64,000 nt of DNA from Anadara kagoshimensis (GCA_021292105.1 CM037870.1:11333353-11397352); one strand, 5' to 3'. Positions 1 to 13,170 are shown, numbered from the stretch's first letter. Translations and numbers: made by a program. Notes: generated by a model not told the origin, from the letters alone.

Positions 1-3000
1 ACATCGATTAAGTTTACAAAATTGTGCATATATTACTGGATTAAAATAGCGGTATTAGAATTTATTACTTTTGGTAAGTCAATGTCCGATATCCATGGGC
101 CTGCGACAGCGGTCAGAGTACTTAACGCCCAGGAGTAGATTTAAAGCCCAGCAAATTTTTAGGAATATTTTTGCGCCAAGGAATTTCTTATACATGCTAC
201 AAAGCTGAAAGTTGGATATATTGTCGAGAAGACTATATATGTATAAATGTGACAAAAATAATTGAGATTGTTGAAAGTTAAATGGAGTAATCGGACTTTA
301 TATGTTGCTACATATTAACAGATTAAAACTTTTATATATAATAATAATAACTGTGGCGTACAGTGAAGGGGGGGGTCTTGATGACCAAGTAGTTTACAGA
401 TACAGCTCACGTGACCTCTAGACATCAAAGTTCAAATCCAACTCACTACAAGTTCTAGTGTAAGAAAGTTTCTCAGCTTGCCAATGGTCTGAAATTTTCT
501 CTGGGTACTAGTTTCTTCCTTAACTGACTTCACAGTGTCAGTAAATTTGAATCCTACTAGGGCAGATGCTAATGCAAGTTTGCTTGTCGAAGGAAGGTTG
601 GTGGTTTTCTTTGGACACTGGTTTCTTGCATTATCCCACAACTGACGGCCTTGATATAAGTAAAAGAATTTTAATTGACTGCAGGTTTTCTCTTGGCACT
701 CTGGTTTCTTTTACTATCCTTTAGCTGACTTCACTGTTCATTGTCACCTAGGTTCAAAACCACTCTGACAGACCAGAATGTAAGAAACCCTGTCAGTTCT
801 CTTGCAGAAGGTCAATGGTATCCTCATATCACTACGTTTTCCTTCATTTTCCAGAACTGACAACCTCGTTAAAAGTGAAAGAATCCTGAATGCAGATTTT
901 CTGTTCTCTCTCTGGTTTCCTCTACCATCCCATAACTGACCACAGTATCTCTCATCCTAGCGAAGTTCCAATTTCACTTGGGAATCTTGTCAGTTTACTT
1001 GCTGAAAGCCAGTGGTTTCCTCTGGGCACTTCTGTTTTCTCCACCATTCCAGAACTAACCACATGAATTTTGAAATTCAGAAAATTTGACAGTGTGAGCA
1101 TAAAAAATGACTCCACTCCGTAATAGCCTGCCTCAATTGAAATAAAAAAAATCTTGACTGAAGTGTAAACTTTTGTCAAAATAAAGCTCTGGCTGTTATA
1201 GACAGTTAAGTGACAACTTTTGGACTAAAATTAGACAGGTGACAACTATAGAGAGGTGAAATATTCAGCAAAAATGTGATAAACCCTGTCAGCTCACTTT
1301 CCGAAGGTCAGTGGTTTCTTCCGAGCACTACATTTTCCTCTAAATCCTAGAACTGACCACCTCGTTAAAAGTGAAAGAATCCTAAATGCAGATTTTCTGT
1401 TCGCTCTCTGGTTTCCTCTACCATCCCATAACTGACCACAGTATCTCTCGCCGTCTAGCTAAGTTCCAATTTCACTTGGGAATCTTGACGGTTTACTTGC
1501 TGAAAGCCAGTGGTTCCCTCTGGACACTTCAGTTTTCTCCATCGTCCCAGAACTGACCACCTGAATCTTGAAATTCACTCAGTAATGGACTGCCTCAATT
1601 GAAATAAAAATAATCCTGACTGAAGTGAAAACTTCTGTCAAAATAAAACACTGGCTGATATAGAGAGGGAAGTGATGACTTTTGGACTAAAATTAGACAG
1701 GTGACAACTATAGAGAGGTGAAATATTCAGCAAAAGGGGTCTGGACTTGAAAAAGCTGACCACTATAGACAGTGTTGTTATTGCCAGGTTGAACTGTATA
1801 TATTAACAAAATCTTATAAATAGACCAATGCAAATACAAGTGCACCCCCACACTATGATTGTTCGATTCATTTTGAATCTTGTAAGGCAGTTTAGTTTTT
1901 AAGGTGCTAGCCCAAATAAAGAGGCTTGCTTAAGGATTAAGGTTATAGAATTAATAGTGATGGTAGTACAAACAATATTCCAAACCATCATCCTTTGTTC
2001 TAGAGTTTAATTGATTGAATTACATGTTTTCATCTTCCAGTATCACGTTTGGTGAAATGGAGGACTTAATACAGAGTATAATCTTAGTTTGTGTTGCTAG
2101 AGTATGTCATGACTGAAACTGTCTGTGTTGAGATGTACTACCAATCATCCCCACATTTTAGTACCAGGCTCCAGATTCACAAATATTCCTTGACTAAAAG
2201 TTTCCTTAATTTAAATCTGGTAAAAGTAAAATAATAATAATTTTGTTACATTTCAGAAAATTTAGATGTCAGCTTGAAGATCACTTGCAGCTCATAACAT
2301 GTACTCAAGTTTTGTCCAATACTAGTATTAGAACTGGTATTTTGAGTTCCATAAAAGACTGTCAAAATTTGCTAAATTTAAATTGAGGAAAACCTTAGTT
2401 AAGGAATGATTAGGAAGGTGGACCAGTCAAGTCACACTAAACTTAAATGTCCTAAAATTTCAGTGTTATGTTATCAAAACTTTTAAAATTACATTCTTTA
2501 TGACTCCAAAAGAGTTATATGTGTCAAATACATACAGAAACTGTCTAAGTTTCAAAATATTTAAAATTACTAGTAGTCAAATTTAAAAGCTTATTGATAT
2601 TATAGTCCTTTTTAAGCATTTTTTCATAGATCTACAAGTAGTTTTCATGTCATAGAGGGGAGTGCTTTAATGTCATAGTAACATCTGTAATCTACCAGGA
2701 GTTATCAAGTCATAGAGGGGAGTCTTATGTCATCTACCAGCAGTTATCATGTCAAATAGGGGAGTGCTATAATATCATAGTGTAAATCTTTCATCATCAA
2801 GCAGGTATCATATCATAGAGGGAAGTGCTATGATGACATAGTGTCATTGTCATCTTTCAGCAGCTATCATGTCATAGAGAGTAGTGCAATAATGTCAATC
2901 TGTCACATAACTGCAGGAATCATGTCATGTAAAGTAATGCAATAGTGTCAATCTGTCACATAACAACAGGTATCATGTCATACAGGGTATAGTGTCAATC

Positions 3001-5393
3001 TGTCACATAACAGCAGATATCATGTCATACAATGTATAGTGTTAATCTGTCACATAACAGCAGGTATCATGTCATAGAGGGTAGTGCAATAGTGTCAATC
3101 TGTCACATAACAGCAGCTATCATGTCATAGAGGGTATAGTGTCAATCTGTCACATAACACCAGGTATCATATCATAGAGGATGGTGCAATATTGTCAATC
3201 TTTCACATAACTGCAAGTATCATGTCATAGAAGGTAATGCAATAGCGTCAATCTGTCACATAACAGGTATCATGTCATACAGGCTATAGTGTCAATCTGT
3301 CACATAACAGCAGATATCATGTCAAAGAGGATATAGTGTCAATCTGTCACATAACAGCAAGTATCATGTCATTGAGGGTAGTGCAATACTGTCAATCTGT
3401 CACATAACTGCAGGTATCATGCCACAGAAGGTAATGCAATAGTGTCAATCTGTCACATAACAATAGGTATCATGTCATACAGGGTATTTTGCCAATCTGT
3501 TAGGTAACAGCAGGTCACATGTCAAAAGGTAGTAAATAGTGTCACTATTTCACATAACAACAGGTATCATGTCATACGGGGTATAGTGTCAATCTGTCAG
3601 ATAACAGCAGGTATCACGTCATAGAGGGTAGTGCAATAGTGTCAATCTGTCACATAACAGCAGCTATCATGTCATAGAGGGTATAGTGTCAATCTGTCAC
3701 ATAACTGCAAGTATCGTGTCATAGAGGATAGTGCAATACTGTCAATCTGTCACATAACTGCAAGTATCATGTCATAGAAGGTAATGCAATAGTGTCAATC
3801 TGTCACATAACAGGTATCATGTCATACAGGCTATAGTGTCAATCTGTCACATAACAGCAGATATCATGTCATAGAGGATATAGTGTCAATCTGTCACATA
3901 ACAGCAAGTATCATGTCATTGAGGGTAGTGCAATACTGTCAATCTGTCACATAACTGCAGGTATCATGCCACAGAAGGTAATGCAATAGTGTCAATCTGT
4001 CACATAACAACAGGTATCATGTCATACAGGGTATTTTGCCAATCTGTTAGATAACAGCAGGTCACATGTCAAAAGGTAGTAAATAGTGTCACTATTTCAC
4101 ATAACAACAGGTATCATGTCATACAGGGTATAGTGTCAATCTGTCAGATAACAGCAGGTATCACGTCATAGATGGTAGTGCAATAGTGTCAATCTGTCAC
4201 ATAACAGCAGCTATCATGTCATAGAGGGTATAGTGTCAATCTGTCACATAACTGCAAATTATCGTGTCATAGAGGATAGTGCAATACTGTCAATCTGTCA
4301 CATAACTGCAAGTATCATGTCATAGAAGGTAATGCAATAGTGTCAATCTGTCACATAACAGGTATCATGTCATACAGGCTATAGTGTCAATCTGTCACAT
4401 AACAGCAGATATCATGTCATAGAGGATATAGTGTCAATCTGTCACATAACAGCAAGTATCATGTCATAGAGGGTAGTGCAATACTGTCAATCTGTCACAT
4501 AACTGCAGGTATCATGCCATAGAAGGTAATGCAATAGTGTCAATCTTTCACATAACAACAGGTATCATGTCATACAGGGTATTTTGTCAATTTGTTAGAT
4601 AACAGCAGGTCACATGTCAAAAGGTAGTAAATAGTGTCACTATGTCACATAACAACAGGTATCACGTCATACAGGCTATAGTGTCAATCTGTCGCATAAC
4701 AGCAGCTATCATGTCATAGAGGGTATAGTGTCAATCTGTCACATAACTGCAAGTATCATGTCATAGAGGATAGTGCAATACTGTCAATCTGTCACATAAC
4801 TGCAAGTATCATGTCATAGAAGGTAATGCAATAGTGTCAATTTGTCACATAACAGGTATCATGTCATACAGGCTATAGTGTCAATCTGTCACATAACAGC
4901 AGATATCATGTCATAGAGGATATAGTGTCAATCTGTCACATAACAGCAAGTATCATGTCATAAAGGGTAGTGCAATACTGTCAATCTGTCACATAACTGC
5001 AGGTATCATGCCATAGAAGGTAATGCAATAGTGTCAATCTGTCACATAACAACAGGTATCATGTCATACAGGGTATTTTGTCAATCTGTTAGATAACAGC
5101 AGGTCACATGTCAAAAGGTAGTAAATAGTGTCACTATGTCACATAACAACAGGTATCATGTCATACAGGGTATAGTGTCAATCTGTCAGATAACAGCAGG
5201 TATCATGTCATAGAAGGTAGTGCAATAGTGTCAATCTGTCACATAACAGGTATCATGTCATACAGGCTATAGTGTCAATCTGTCACATAACAGCAGATAT
5301 CATGTCATAGAGGATATAGTGTCAATCTGTCACATAACAGCAAGTATCATGTCATAGAGGGAAGTGCAATACTGTCAATCTGTCACATAACTG
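1..5393 (+). repeat. Left arm of giant inverted repeat
   Basis: The first bases (ACATCGATTAAG) are the reverse complement of the bases ending at 10394, and the match can be followed inward to the CTGCAG at 5391-5396. The arm contains in order: AT-rich single-copy-like sequence (1-430), cassette repeats (430-1760), non-repetitive sequence (1760-2640) and the satellite (2641-5393). The arm reaches the window edge, so the repeat may extend further left. It has about 392 bp (near 4861-5252) that the right arm lacks. Confidence 0.95.
430..1760 (-). repeat. Cassette-type dispersed repeat cluster, left arm
   Basis: Read on the minus strand, this is a run of related ~75-110 bp cassettes. They share words such as GTCAGTTCTGG, GGAAACCAGAG and AGAAAACC..CTTTCAGCAAGTAAAC. 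Two larger blocks (about 950-1260 and 1260-1740) are tandem duplicates of each other. Short open frames occur (69 aa at 432-641; 75 aa at 952-1179), but both lie inside the repeat and match no protein family I know. I recall similar cassettes as common in molluscan DNA but cannot name the family. Confidence 0.6.
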
Positions 5394-7754
5394 CAGTTAT
5401 GTGACAGATTGACAGTATTGCACTTCCCTCTATGACATGATACTTGCTGTTATGTGACAGATTGACACTATATCCTCTATGACATGATATCTGCTGTTAT
5501 GTGACAGATTGACACTATAGCCTGTATGACATGATAACTGTTATGTGACAAATTGACACTATTGCATTACCTTCTATGACATGATACTTGCAGTTATGTG
5601 ACAGATTGACAGTATTGCACTATCCTCTATGACATGATACTTGCAGTTATGTGACAGATTGACACTATACCCTCTATGACATGATAGCTGCTGTTATGCG
5701 ACAGATTGACACTATAGCCTGTATGACGTGATACCTGTTGTTATGTGACATAGTGACACTATTTACTACCTTTTGACATGTGACCTGCTGTTATCTAACA
5801 AATTGACAAAATACCCTGTATGACATGATACCTGTTGTTATGTGAAAGATTGACACTATTGCATTACCTTCTATGGCATGATACCTGCAGTTATGTGACA
5901 GATTGACAGTATTGCACTACCCTCTATGACATGATACTTGCTGTTATGTGACAGATTGACACTATATCCTCTATGACATGATATCTGCTGTTATGTGACA
6001 GATTGACACTATAGCCTGTATGACATGATACCTGTTATGTGACAGATTGACACTATTGCATTACCTTCTATGACATGATACTTGCAGTTATGTGACAGAT
6101 TGACAGTATTGCACTATCCTCTATGACACGATAATTTGCAGTTATGTGACAGATTGACACTATACCCTCTATGACATGATAGCTGCTGTTATGTGACAGA
6201 TTGACACTATTGCACTACCCTCTATGACGTGATACCTGCTGTTATCTGACAGATTGACACTATACCCTGTATGACATGATACCTGTTGTTATGTGAAATA
6301 GTGACACTATTTACTACCTTTTGACATGTGACCTGCTGTTATCTAACAGATTGGCAAAATACCCTGTATGACATGATACCTGTTGTTATGTGACAGATTG
6401 ACACTATTGCATTACCTTCTGTGGCATGATACCTGCAGTTATGTGACAGATTGACAGTATTGCACTACCCTCAATGACATGATACTTGCTGTTATGTGAC
6501 AGATTGACACTATATCCTCTATGACATGATATCTGCTGTTATGTGACAGATTGACACTATAGCCTGTATGACATGATACCTGTTATGTGACAGATTGACA
6601 CTATTGCATTACCTTCTATGACATGATACTTGCAGTTATGTGACAGATTGACAGTATTGCACTATCCTCTATGACACGATACTTGCAGTTATGTGACAGA
6701 TTGACACTATACCCTCTATGACATGATAGCTGCTGTTATGTGACAGATTGACACTATTGCACTACCCTCTATGACGTGATACCTGCTGTTATCTGACAGA
6801 TTGACACTATACCCCGTATGACATGATACCTGTTGTTATGTGAAATAGTGACACTATTTACTACCTTTTGACATGTGACCTGCTGTTACCTAACAGATTG
6901 GCAAAATACCCTGTATGACATGATACCTATTGTTATGTGACAGATTGACACTATTGCATTACCTTCTGTGGCATGATACCTGCAGTTATGTGACAGATTG
7001 ACAGTATTGCACTACCCTCAATGACATGATACTTGCTGTTATGTGACAGATTGACACTATATCCTCTTTGACATGATATCTGCTGTTATGTGACAGATTG
7101 ACACTATAGCCTGTATGACATGATACCTGTTATGTGACAGATTGACGCTATTGCATTACCTTCTATGACATGATACTTGCAGTTATGTGAAAGATTGACA
7201 ATATTGCACCATCCTCTATGATATGATACCTGGTGTTATGTGACAGATTGACACTATACCCTCTATGACATGATAGCTGCTGTTATGTGACAGATTGACA
7301 CTATTGCACTACCCTCTATGACATGATACCTGCTGTTATGTGACAGATTAACACTATACATTGTATGACATGATATCTGCTGTTATGTGACAGATTGACA
7401 CTATACCCTGTATGACATGATACCTGTTGTTATGTGACAGATTGACACTATTGCATTACTTTACATGACATGATTCCTGCAGTTATGTGACAGATTGACA
7501 TTATTGCACTACTCTCTATGACATGATAGCTGCTGAAAGATGACAATGACACTATGTCATCATAGCACTTCCCTCTATGATATGATACCTGCTTGATGAT
7601 GAAAGATTTACACTATGATATTATAGCACTCCCCTATTTGACATGATAACTGCTGGTAGATGACATAAGACTCCCCTCTATGACTTGATAACTCCTGGTA
7701 GATTACAGATGTTACTATGACATTAAAGCACTCCCCTCTATGACATGAAAACTA
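2641..7754. repeat. Tandem satellite, inverted at its centre
   Basis: Monomers of about 40-55 bp carry the words GTCAATCTGTCACATAAC and TATCATGTCATA and repeat without interruption. They run on the plus strand up to 5393 and as the reverse complement after it. A distinctive monomer with CACATGTCAAAAGGTAG recurs near 3516, 4063, 4611 and 5105, giving a higher-order period of about 547 bp (494 bp for the last). The outermost monomers (2641-2950 and 7450-7754) are more diverged, as expected at satellite edges. I see no coding potential. Confidence 0.93.
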
Positions 7755-10394
7755 CTTGTAGATCTATGAAAAAATGCTTAAAAAGGACTATAATATCAAT
7801 AAGCTTTTAAATTTGACTACTAGTAATTTTAAATATTTTGAAACTTAGACAGTTTCTGTATGTATTTGACACATATAACTCTTTTGGAGTCATAAAGAAT
7901 GTAATTTTAAAAGTTTTGATAACATAACACTGAAATTTTAGGACATTTAAGTTTAGTGTGACTTGACTGGTCCACCTTCCTAATCATTCCTTAACTAAGG
8001 TTTTCCTCAATTTAAATTTAGCAAATTTTGACAGTCTTTTATGGAACTCAAAATACCAGTTCTAATACTAGTATTGGACAAAACTTGAGTACATTGTTAT
8101 GAGCTGCAAGTGATCTTCAAGCTGACATCTAAATTTTCTGAAATGTAACAAAATTATTATTATTTTACTTTTACCAGATTTAAATTAAGGAAACTTTTAG
8201 TCAAGGAATATTTGTGAATCTGGAGCCTGGTACTAAAATGTGGGGATGATTGGTAGTACATCTCAACACAGACAGTTTCAGTCATGACATACTCTAGCAA
8301 CACAAACTAAGATTATACTCTGTATTAAGTCCTCCATTTCACCAAACGTGATACTGGAAGATGAAAACATGTAATTCAATCAATTAAACTCTAGAACAAA
8401 GGATGATGGTTTGGAATATTGTTTGTACTACCATCACTATTAATTCTATAACCTTAATCCTTAAGCAAGCCTCTTTATTTGGGCTAGCACCTTAAAAACT
8501 AAACTGCCTTACAAGATTCAAAATGAATCGAACAATCATAGTGTGGGGGTGCACTTGTATTTGCATTGGTCTATTTATAAGATTTTGTTAATATATACAG
8601 TTCAACCTGGCAATAACAACACTGTCTATAGTGGTCAGCTTTTTCAAGTCCAGACCCCTTTTGCTGAATATTTCACCTCTCTATAGTTGTCACCTGTCTA
8701 ATTTTAGTCCAAAAGTCATCACTTCCCTCTCTATATCAGCCAGTGTTTTATTTTGACAGAAGTTTTCACTTCAGTCAGGATTATTTTTATTTCAATTGAG
8801 GCAGTCCATTACTGAGTGAATTTCAAGATTCAGGTGGTCAGTTCTGGGACGATGGAGAAAACTGAAGTGTCCAGAGGGAACCACTGGCTTTCAGCAAGTA
8901 AACCGTCAAGATTCCCAAGTGAAATTGGAACTTAGCTAGACGGCGAGAGATACTGTGGTCAGTTATGGGATGGTAGAGGAAACCAGAGAGCGAACAGAAA
9001 ATCTGCATTTAGGATTCTTTCACTTTTAACGAGGTGGTCAGTTCTAGGATTTAGAGGAAAATGTAGTGCTCGGAAGAAACCACTGACCTTCGGAAAGTGA
9101 GCTGACAGGGTTTATCACATTTTTGCTGAATATTTCACCTCTCTATAGTTGTCACCTGTCTAATTTTAGTCCAAAAGTTGTCACTTAACTGTCTATAACA
9201 GCCAGAGCTTTATTTTGACAAAAGTTTACACTTCAGTCAAGATTTTTTTTATTTCAATTGAGGCAGGCTATTACGGAGTGGAGTCATTTTTTATGCTCAC
9301 ACTGTCAAATTTTCTGAATTTCAAAATTCATGTGGTTAGTTCTGGAATGGTGGAGAAAACAGAAGTGCCCAGAGGAAACCACTGGCTTTCAGCAAGTAAA
9401 CCGACAAGATTCCCAAGTGAAATTGGAACTTCGCTAGGATGAGAGATACTGTGGTCAGTTATGGGATGGTAGAGGAAACCAGAGAGAGAACAGAAAATCT
9501 GCATTCAGGATTCTTTCACTTTTAACGAGGTTGTCAGTTCTGGAAAATGAAGGAAAACGTAGTGATATGAGGATACCATTGACCTTCTGCAAGAGAACTG
9601 ACAGGGTTTCTTACATTCTGGTCTGTCAGAGTGGTTTTGAACCTAGGTGACAATGAACAGTGAAGTCAGCTAAAGGATAGTAAAAGAAACCAGAGTGCCA
9701 AGAGAAAACCTGCAGTCAATTAAAATTCTTTTACTTATATCAAGGCCGTCAGTTGTGGGATAATGCAAGAAACCAGTGTCCAAAGAAAACCACCAACCTT
9801 CCTTCGACAAGCAAACTTGCATTAGCATCTGCCCTAGTAGGATTCAAATTTACTGACACTGTGAAGTCAGTTAAGGAAGAAACTAGTACCCAGAGAAAAT
9901 TTCAGACCATTGGCAAGCTGAGAAACTTTCTTACACTAGAACTTGTAGTGAGTTGGATTTGAACTTTGATGTCTAGAGGTCACGTGAGCTGTATCTGTAA
10001 ACTACTTGGTCATCAAGACCCCCCCCCTTCACTGTACGCCACAGTTATTATTATTATATATAAAAGTTTTAATCTGTTAATATGTAGCAACATATAAAGT
10101 CCGATTACTCCATTTAACTTTCAACAATCTCAATTATTTTTGTCACATTTATACATATATAGTCTTCTCGACAATATATCCAACTTTCAGCTTTGTAGCA
10201 TGTATAAGAAATTCCTTGGCGCAAAAATATTCCTAAAAATTTGCTGGGCTTTAAATCTACTCCTGGGCGTTAAGTACTCTGACCGCTGTCGCAGGCCCAT
10301 GGATATCGGACATTGACTTACCAAAAGTAATAAATTCTAATACCGCTATTTTAATCCAGTAATATATGCACAATTTTGTAAACTTAATCGATGT
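5394..10394 (-). repeat. Right arm of giant inverted repeat
   Basis: This is the reverse complement of 1-5393, apart from a ~392 bp block missing near 5533 and scattered single-base differences. One is an A/G difference that changes Leu to Pro in the open frame 9215-9442 relative to 952-1179. Another is an extra T near 8095. The two arms abut with no spacer at 5393/5394. Such an arm pair could be a real recent inverted duplication or a foldback-read assembly artefact. Confidence 0.95.
8635..9965 (+). repeat. Cassette-type dispersed repeat cluster, right arm
   Basis: Inverted copy of the cluster at 430-1760. The same open frames appear on the plus strand (9215-9442 and 9753-9962). The 75 aa frame differs from its partner by a single residue (Pro for Leu). 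The frames are repeat-internal, and I do not treat them as genes. Confidence 0.6.
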
Positions 10395-10653
10395 TAATTC
10401 ACAGACATTGACGTTTTACTTTCATTTTCAGATTCAAGGTGCCCACGGGTATCGACAGAACCTATCCACAAACTTGTACCCGTGTCCCTGCCCTGGTAGG
10501 TTACGGTAGGTCAATTTTGGCGTAGAATATATCTCGTATAAAAACAACGATAAAAACGTACTTTTTTGGGTTCAATTAAAGTAATATGGCATGCATACTA
10601 AGTTATATATAAGGTACGTAAATACCGACTAGTACTGTCGCCGGTTAAGTATT

Positions 10654-11440
10654 GACCCCTTTGTTACAAGGCTTCAGATTGGCTAAACGGTACCTCATTA
10701 ACCGACAAATTTATGCATTATGTACATAATACATAAATTATGTACATAATGCATTTATGAGAATAAAAGTGGTGAAAGCTTGCCATAACGGCACGCTTCG
10801 GTCACATTTAATACATAATTTACATTATGAGTACATAATTCACATTATGAAAACATAATAAAATTATCGATTGATAATTAAAAAAATACATAATTTAGTT
10901 GCGATAATGTGCGCCTCATCCACATTTAATCCCATAAATTGCATTATGTATACATAATGCGAATTATGTATTTAATGTCGTTGAGGCATTCCATATTTTA
11001 ATTATCAATCGATAATTTTATTATGTTTTCTATGGAATGCCTCAACCACATTAAATACATAATTCGCATTATGTATACATAATGCAATTTATGGGATTAA
11101 ATGTGGTTGAGGCGCACATTATCGCAACTAAATTATGTATTTTTTTAATTATCAATCGATAATTTTATTATGTTTTCATAATGTGAATTATGTACTCATA
11201 ATGTAAATTATGTACTCATAATGTAAATTATGTACTCATAATGTCAATTATGTATTAAATGTGGTTGAAGCGTGCCGTTATGGCAAGCTTTCACCACTTT
11301 TATTCTCATAAATGCATTATGTACATAATTTATGTATTATGTACATAATTTACATAATTTATGCATTATGTTCATAATGCATAAATTTGCCGGTTAATGA
11401 GCTACCGTATAGCCAATCAGAGACCTTGTAATAAAGGGTC
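10654..11440. mobile_element. Foldback (MITE-like) element
   Basis: Two arms (10654-10995 and 11031-11440) are reverse complements around a 35-nt loop. The innermost stem is TTGAGGCATTCCATA (10981-10995) against TATGGAATGCCTCAA (11031-11045). The outer ends are imperfect inverted repeats (GACCCCTTTGTTACAAGG against CCTTGTAATAAAGGGTC). The right arm is longer because a ~20 bp word, AATTATGTACTCATAATGTA, is triplicated. Self-complementary words such as CATTATGTATACATAATG are embedded. I see no ORF, and I could not fix a target-site duplication. This is best described as a non-autonomous foldback element. Confidence 0.75.
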
Positions 11441-12339
11441 TTTGACATTGGGGTGAACTTTCGATTTGTAACTTAGACATATCTTAAAATATTTATTTGA
11501 AAAAAACCAGCACCGATTATCTTCTCAATTTCAAATTTGCGTTAATTTTCTACTCGGATTATATAGCGCCACTCGGAATCCATGCCGACGACTAGTATTT
11601 TTAGGACGAACGGACATTATCAACTGCCATCACTGAACCCATGTGCATATTCTTAGTTTAAATAATAATTGATATAGAGGATTGTATTATTTTTTAGCCG
11701 ATAAACAGATAAAGTATATTTGTTTTTCTTATGAGAACATACAATTTTATATTTGACCCTTCATTGGCGTATCCTATATTACTGAAAGTGACCAAGTGAA
11801 TCTCAACACGCCCCCCCCCACGTTCGCCATTATCTTAACCAGCTCTGTTATTTCATATCATAATACTGCACATACAGCATTGCAGGCTGATGAGGCATCT
11901 TTAAATCATTGTCCTTCCTAGATAATTTCAGTGCCACACAGGTTGTGAAGGACTGGAAGGTAAGACTTCCCACACAGCCTGCTGAAAGGAATTCCAGACA
12001 AGGCTGAGAAATTGGATAGACATAGACAATGACAAATTGTTATTAGATCATGGCTGCTCTACCAAATATTTAAGACAAACCACTAAACTTCTTCTGTTCT
12101 TCTCATTTCCCATAGTTAGCCCCACAAGGGTATAATTTTACCATTGTCCATTCTGGTCATAAAATGGAGTACAGGCCTGTCAAAATTTAACACAAAGCCA
12201 GGGAAATGGTGCCGACTCGACAGCTGTACTGCAACCCATATCTACCTGTATCTCAGAAACTGTTTGACAGCTTCTGTCGATATCTTTTTACCACCCTTGC
12301 TTCTCCTTATCTTTTTCAGGTTCTTGACTCCTTGTTAGT
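11441..12339. other. No gene recognised
   Basis: AT-rich sequence with no ORF resembling a known family, no RNA gene and no strong repeat. A C-run lies near 11810-11820. A 64-codon open frame begins near 12144 but looks like chance. Confidence 0.5.
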
Positions 12340-12340
12340 A

Positions 12341-12655
12341 CCACTATGATAGCTCAGTTGGTAGAGTGTTTGCTCCATAAGTGGAGGTCATGGGTTGGAA
12401 CTTGGAACCCCAACAGGGTGTGACCCAAGACTTGAAAGTTGATAGTGACTGTTCTGACGCCAAGCACTCAGCATTACGAAATGAAAGTCACAGTTATTTT
12501 AGATGATAACTTAAAATAAATTGGGTCCTATGTCATGGTAGGTGTGGCTTGTTAAAGAACCATGCTGTATAATGTCATCAGCACAACACATAGGCAAAGT
12601 TTCTGTACCTTCGCTTCGATATAAGTGAAATAGTCTTACTAGGACTTTAAACACC
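12341..12655 (+). mobile_element. tRNA-derived SINE
   Basis: The left end resembles a tRNA with internal RNA polymerase III promoter elements: box A TAGCTCAGTTGG at 12350-12361 and a degenerate box B GGTTGGAACT at about 12393-12402, some 43 nt apart. It is followed by a ~250 bp unrelated body ending near GGACTTTAAAC (about 12650). A tRNA-like head with a non-tRNA body is the layout of a SINE. Box B departs from GGTTCGANNCC, so the copy is probably old. I do not assign a named family. Confidence 0.65.
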
Positions 12656-13170
12656 ATTACTCAATTGCAACTTGACCCCTTGTTAGCTTTTCAGCACCTT
12701 GACATCTATTGGCCACTGGTTTTTCAAGGATCAGTCCTGTTTACTTCACCATCCCAGAGGACCTTATGACTAAGTGGTCTGTTTTCTCGTGGAACTTGTT
12801 TTCCACAATTTCTAACATTCTTGGAAATGACTCTTGACAAGTTTTTTTGTGAAAAAGTCTTGACAGTTGTTAAAAGACCCTTACTATTACTCTACACCAC
12901 CATTTAAGAATTGGCTAATTAGTGATATAAGTAAACTAATTTAATTTTGACTTAGTTGTAAAACACCTTTACATTCCATTACTCCCCCAACCCAGAAATG
13001 ACAATCTCAATGCAAGTGAAATTTGACCAGATTGTAAAACACCATTACTCCACTACTGACCATGGATATAAGTTAAAGAAACTTAACTTGGAAGTAAAAC
13101 ACCATTACCCTACTATCCCAACCCAGAACTGACGATCTAGATACATTTGAAATAATTTGTTGTACACACT
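12656..13170 (-). repeat. Degenerate cassette repeats
   Basis: Several imperfect repeats carry the words AAACACCATTACTC, CCCAGAACTGAC and TATAAGT..AAGAAACTTAACTTG. They are related to the cassette clusters inside the palindrome arms (for example CCAGAACTGACCACCT near 1545), so the same family exists outside the palindrome. Confidence 0.5.

Noticed and set aside
2641-7754. CRISPR-like array of short repeats
   Set aside because: Repeats are contiguous, with no unique spacers, variable monomer length and a mirrored second half; the genome is eukaryotic. It is a satellite.
12341-12415. A functional tRNA gene
   Set aside because: The acceptor and T arms do not pair properly and box B is degenerate; the downstream body fits a SINE.
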